Assembly: GCA_003241485.1 (NCBI GenBank)
Contig: QFQD01000017.1
Location: forward strand, 1-64,000
Direction: 5' to 3'
Source: Ancylobacter novellus
GTDB taxonomy: Bacteria > Pseudomonadota > Alphaproteobacteria > Rhizobiales > Xanthobacteraceae
Length of the DNA: 64,000 nucleotides
Positions 61,801 to 64,000 of the stretch are shown one piece after another. Numbering within the stretch: the stretch's first letter is position 1; the number at the start of each line of letters is the position of its first letter. The notes beneath the pieces were generated by a model that did no database searches, had not been told where the DNA came from, and saw only the letters and a list, made by a program, of their open reading frames with translations. The translations under genes were made by a program, and so were the position numbers.

Positions 61801-62850
61801 ATGAGCGATCCGGTTTTCCACGCGGTGACAGCGTCGATAACGCTTCAAGAGGTTTGCGGCCTCGTCGCAGGTGCGGCGCCCCCCGATGCCGATCTGGCGC
61901 GCCGCATTGACGGTATCGCGGCGCTTGATGAGGCCGGTCCCTCGGACATCGCCTTCATGGATGGTGCGCGGCACGTTCCCGAGCTGCAGCACACGCGAGC
62001 AGGTGCCTGCCTGGTCACGCAACGCTTTTCCGAACATGTTCCGACGCGCACGGTGGCGATCATCGTCGCCCGACCACAGCCGGCTTTTGTAGCCGTTTCC
62101 CGGCATCTTTATCCGGACATGCTGCGACCCGGCTCCGTCTTCGGGCAGCCCGGAATCGCCGCTGGGGCGGTCATTCATCCGCAGGCTCGCATTGAGGATG
62201 ACGTAACGGTCGACCCGGGCGCGGTGATCGGGCCGGGTGCGGAGGTCGGCGCAGGCACGGTTATCTCGGCCGGTGCGGTGATCGGTGCGGGGGTGCGCAT
62301 TGGTCGGGATTGCTCGATTGGCGCCGGGGTTTCGCTCATTCACACGCTTCTCGGCAACCGTGTCATCGTTCACCCTGGCGCCCGCATCGGTCAGGATGGT
62401 TTCGGCTATCTTGGCGGGGCGAGGGGGCACGCGAAGATTCCGCAGATCAGGCGGGTCATTCTGCAGGACGATGTCGAGATCGGCGCGGGGACGACGATCG
62501 ATCGCGGCGGTTTGCGCGACACGGTGATTGGCGAGGGCACCAAGATCGACAATCTTGTACAGATTGCCCACAACGTCGTGATCGGCCGGCATTGCATCAT
62601 CGTCTCGCAGGCAGGCATTGCCGGCAGCGCGACATTGGGCGATTTCGTCATGCTGGGGGGACAGGTCGGTGTGATCGGTCATGTCCGCATCGGCGACGGG
62701 GCGCGCATCGCGGCGACCAGCAACGTCAAGGATGACGTGCCGCCGGGCGTGGAATGGGGCGGTTCTCCTGCCCGGCCTATGCGCGAGTGGTTCCGTGAAG
62801 TGATGGCTGTCCAGCGTCTGGCGCGCGGCGAGCGCCCGGCGGGCAGCTGA
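61801..62850 (+). CDS. lpxD: UDP-3-O-(3-hydroxyacyl)glucosamine N-acyltransferase
   Basis: A 349-residue enzyme of lipid A synthesis that adds the N-linked hydroxyacyl chain. The uridine-binding N-terminal domain (about 1-105, with D-I-A-F-M-D near 57) precedes a left-handed beta-helix of hexapeptide repeats (about 120-310). The catalytic His lies in Q-I-A-H-N-V-V-I-G-R near 256, and G-Q-D-G-F-G-Y is also typical. ATG 61801 was chosen; the frame extends upstream to 61735 through the hairpin. Confidence 0.96.
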   Translation: MSDPVFHAVTASITLQEVCGLVAGAAPPDADLARRIDGIAALDEAGPSDIAFMDGARHVPELQHTRAGACLVTQRFSEHVPTRTVAIIVARPQPAFVAVSRHLYPDMLRPGSVFGQPGIAAGAVIHPQARIEDDVTVDPGAVIGPGAEVGAGTVISAGAVIGAGVRIGRDCSIGAGVSLIHTLLGNRVIVHPGARIGQDGFGYLGGARGHAKIPQIRRVILQDDVEIGAGTTIDRGGLRDTVIGEGTKIDNLVQIAHNVVIGRHCIIVSQAGIAGSATLGDFVMLGGQVGVIGHVRIGDGARIAATSNVKDDVPPGVEWGGSPARPMREWFREVMAVQRLARGERPAGS

Positions 62851-62871
62851 CCAGACAAGGCAGTGAAGGAC

Positions 62872-63360
62872 ATGGACGTGAAGGCCGAAGGTACAGTCGA
62901 GACCGCCTCCCTCGGGTCAGCCGACATCCTGCGTATTCTGGCGGCGCTGCCCCATCGCTACCCCTTTTTGATGGTCGACAAGATCATCGACATCGTGGGT
63001 GACAAGCGGGCAGTTGGCATCAAGAACGTATCGGCCAATGAGCCGCACTTTCAGGGGCATTTCCCGGATAACCCCGTCATGCCGGGGGTTCTGATTCTCG
63101 AAGGAATGGCGCAGACGGCCGGGGCGGTCTGTCTGTTCGAATTGGCCGCCGGCGGACCGCCCTCGCTGGTCTATTTCATGACCATCGACAAGGCGAAGTT
63201 CCGGCGTCCGGTGGTGCCTGGCGACGTGCTGGAATACCACATGACGCAGATGAGCAAGCGGCGGAACATGTGGTGGTTCCGTGGCGAGGCAAAGGTTGAC
63301 GGCCAGTTGGTGGCCGAGGCCGAAGTGAGCGCGATGATCGCCCAAGGGGCAAAGAAGTAA
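62872..63360 (+). CDS. fabZ: 3-hydroxyacyl-ACP dehydratase FabZ
   Basis: A 162-residue hot-dog fold dehydratase of fatty acid elongation. L-P-H-R-Y-P-F-L-M-V-D-K-I near 27 and G-H-F-P-D-N-P-V-M-P-G-V-L-I-L-E-G-M-A-Q near 65-84 supply the catalytic His and Glu. K-F-R-R-P-V-V-P-G-D follows. A GTG at 62863 would add three residues. Its TAA overlaps the lpxA ATG (TAATG). Confidence 0.97.
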   Translation: MDVKAEGTVETASLGSADILRILAALPHRYPFLMVDKIIDIVGDKRAVGIKNVSANEPHFQGHFPDNPVMPGVLILEGMAQTAGAVCLFELAAGGPPSLVYFMTIDKAKFRRPVVPGDVLEYHMTQMSKRRNMWWFRGEAKVDGQLVAEAEVSAMIAQGAKK

Positions 63361-64000
63361 TGAACGTATCTTCGGCGAAGATCGACGCCACGGCGCGCGT
63401 CGAGGATGGCGCCATTCTTGGCGAGGGCGTGGAGATCGGTCCCTTCTGCACTGTCGGCGCCAATGTCGAGCTGAAGGCAGGTGTGCGCCTCGTTTCGCAT
63501 GTTGCGATTTCCGGTCACACCACCATTGGCGAGGGCAGTTCGGTCTACCCGTTTGCCTCGCTTGGGTTCCCGCCGCAGTCCTTTCACTACAAGGGCGAAC
63601 CGAGCCGGCTGGTAATCGGGCGCAACTGTATCATCCGCGAACATGTGACCATGAATACCGGAACCGCTGGCGGCCATATGGAGACCGTGGTTGGGGACGG
63701 GTGCATGTTCATGGTCAACAGTCATGTCGCTCATGACTGTGTTGTCGGTTCCAACGTCATTTTCGCCAATAATGCGACGCTCGCCGGACATGTGACGGTG
63801 GGCGACAATGTCTTCCTTGGCGGCATGGCGGCGATCCACCAGTTCGTGCGCATCGGCGACAATGCGATCGTCGGCGGGCTGTGCGGGTTGCAGCATGACC
63901 TTATTCCGTTTGGCGCGATGATCTATGGTCGTGCCGGTCTTGGTGGTTTGAACATCATCGGCATGAAGCGGCGCGGCTTCTCGCGGCCGCAGATCCACTC
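63360..64000 (+). CDS. lpxA: acyl-ACP--UDP-N-acetylglucosamine O-acyltransferase (3' cut by window end)
   Basis: The first 213 residues of LpxA, which starts lipid A synthesis by O-acylating UDP-GlcNAc. The frame stays open to the last base of the window. Hexapeptide repeats start at once (I-D-A-T-A-R-V, A-I-L-G-E-G-V-E-I-G-P-F). The catalytic His is in N-S-H-V-A-H-D-C-V-V-G near 120-130, and N-T-G-T-A-G-G and H-Q-F-V-R-I-G follow. A full protein is about 260-270 residues, so roughly 50-60 are missing. The start overlaps the fabZ stop by one base. Confidence 0.96.
   Translation, partial: MNVSSAKIDATARVEDGAILGEGVEIGPFCTVGANVELKAGVRLVSHVAISGHTTIGEGSSVYPFASLGFPPQSFHYKGEPSRLVIGRNCIIREHVTMNTGTAGGHMETVVGDGCMFMVNSHVAHDCVVGSNVIFANNATLAGHVTVGDNVFLGGMAAIHQFVRIGDNAIVGGLCGLQHDLIPFGAMIYGRAGLGGLNIIGMKRRGFSRPQIH

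Overview
The window is GC-rich, densely coded DNA from an alphaproteobacterium. The gene order nuoA-N, birA, rnj, mce, DUF1467, proS, lolC, lolD, dnaE followed by rpsB-tsf-pyrH-frr-uppS-cdsA-rseP-bamA-lpxD-fabZ-lpxA is the arrangement known from Hyphomicrobiales (Rhizobiales). The short ProS, the long RpsB and promoters of the EcfG type fit that order. A Xanthobacteraceae-like host (Ancylobacter/Starkeya type) is a guess; the order-level call is firmer.

Region 1 (1-12162) is accessory. It opens with the C-terminal part of a large autotransporter that lacks its signal peptide and is cut off upstream by stops in all frames, possibly by the end of an insertion sequence. Next comes a sulfatase locus: a leftward operon of an outer-membrane channel of the phenol_MetA_deg type, a genuine formylglycine-generating enzyme with both catalytic cysteines and an exported HAD hydrolase, facing a rightward Tat-exported Cys-type sulfatase. 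A DUF4239/bestrophin-like membrane protein and a yiaW-yiaV-like pair (DUF3302 plus HlyD) follow. A tRNA-Ser(UGA) gene closes the region.

Region 2 (12528-24580) looks like a carbohydrate and osmostress block. glgX-treZ-treY are translationally coupled by two ATGA overlaps and make trehalose from glycogen or maltodextrin. A GlsB/YeaQ-like small membrane protein, opgG-opgH (osmoregulated periplasmic glucan synthesis) and a PAS-GGDEF diguanylate cyclase follow. Matches to the alphaproteobacterial general-stress (EcfG) promoter, GGAAC-N16/17-CGTT, stand in front of both glgX and the GlsB-like gene.

Region 3 (24846-40007) is a complete 14-subunit complex I operon with two extra small genes, a pentapeptide-repeat protein between nuoF and nuoG and an 87-residue membrane protein between nuoH and nuoI, and a possible 30-codon leader ORF coupled to nuoJ. 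birA and RNase J continue from it, then methylmalonyl-CoA epimerase, a DUF1467 protein and a strong terminator.

Region 4 (43691-52387) holds proS, the lipoprotein-releasing LolC/D pair, a HIRAN-like anchored protein, a 32-residue membrane peptide with a near-perfect ribosome binding site, dnaE and a sulfotransferase-like gene.

Region 5 (52597-64000) is the translation and envelope cluster: rpsB, tsf, pyrH, frr, uppS, cdsA, rseP, bamA, lpxD, fabZ and lpxA, the last cut by the window end. Good sigma-70-type promoters precede rpsB and frr. Strong hairpins lie between rpsB and tsf, after tsf, and on both sides of bamA. The dxr gene, usual between cdsA and rseP in this cluster, is absent.
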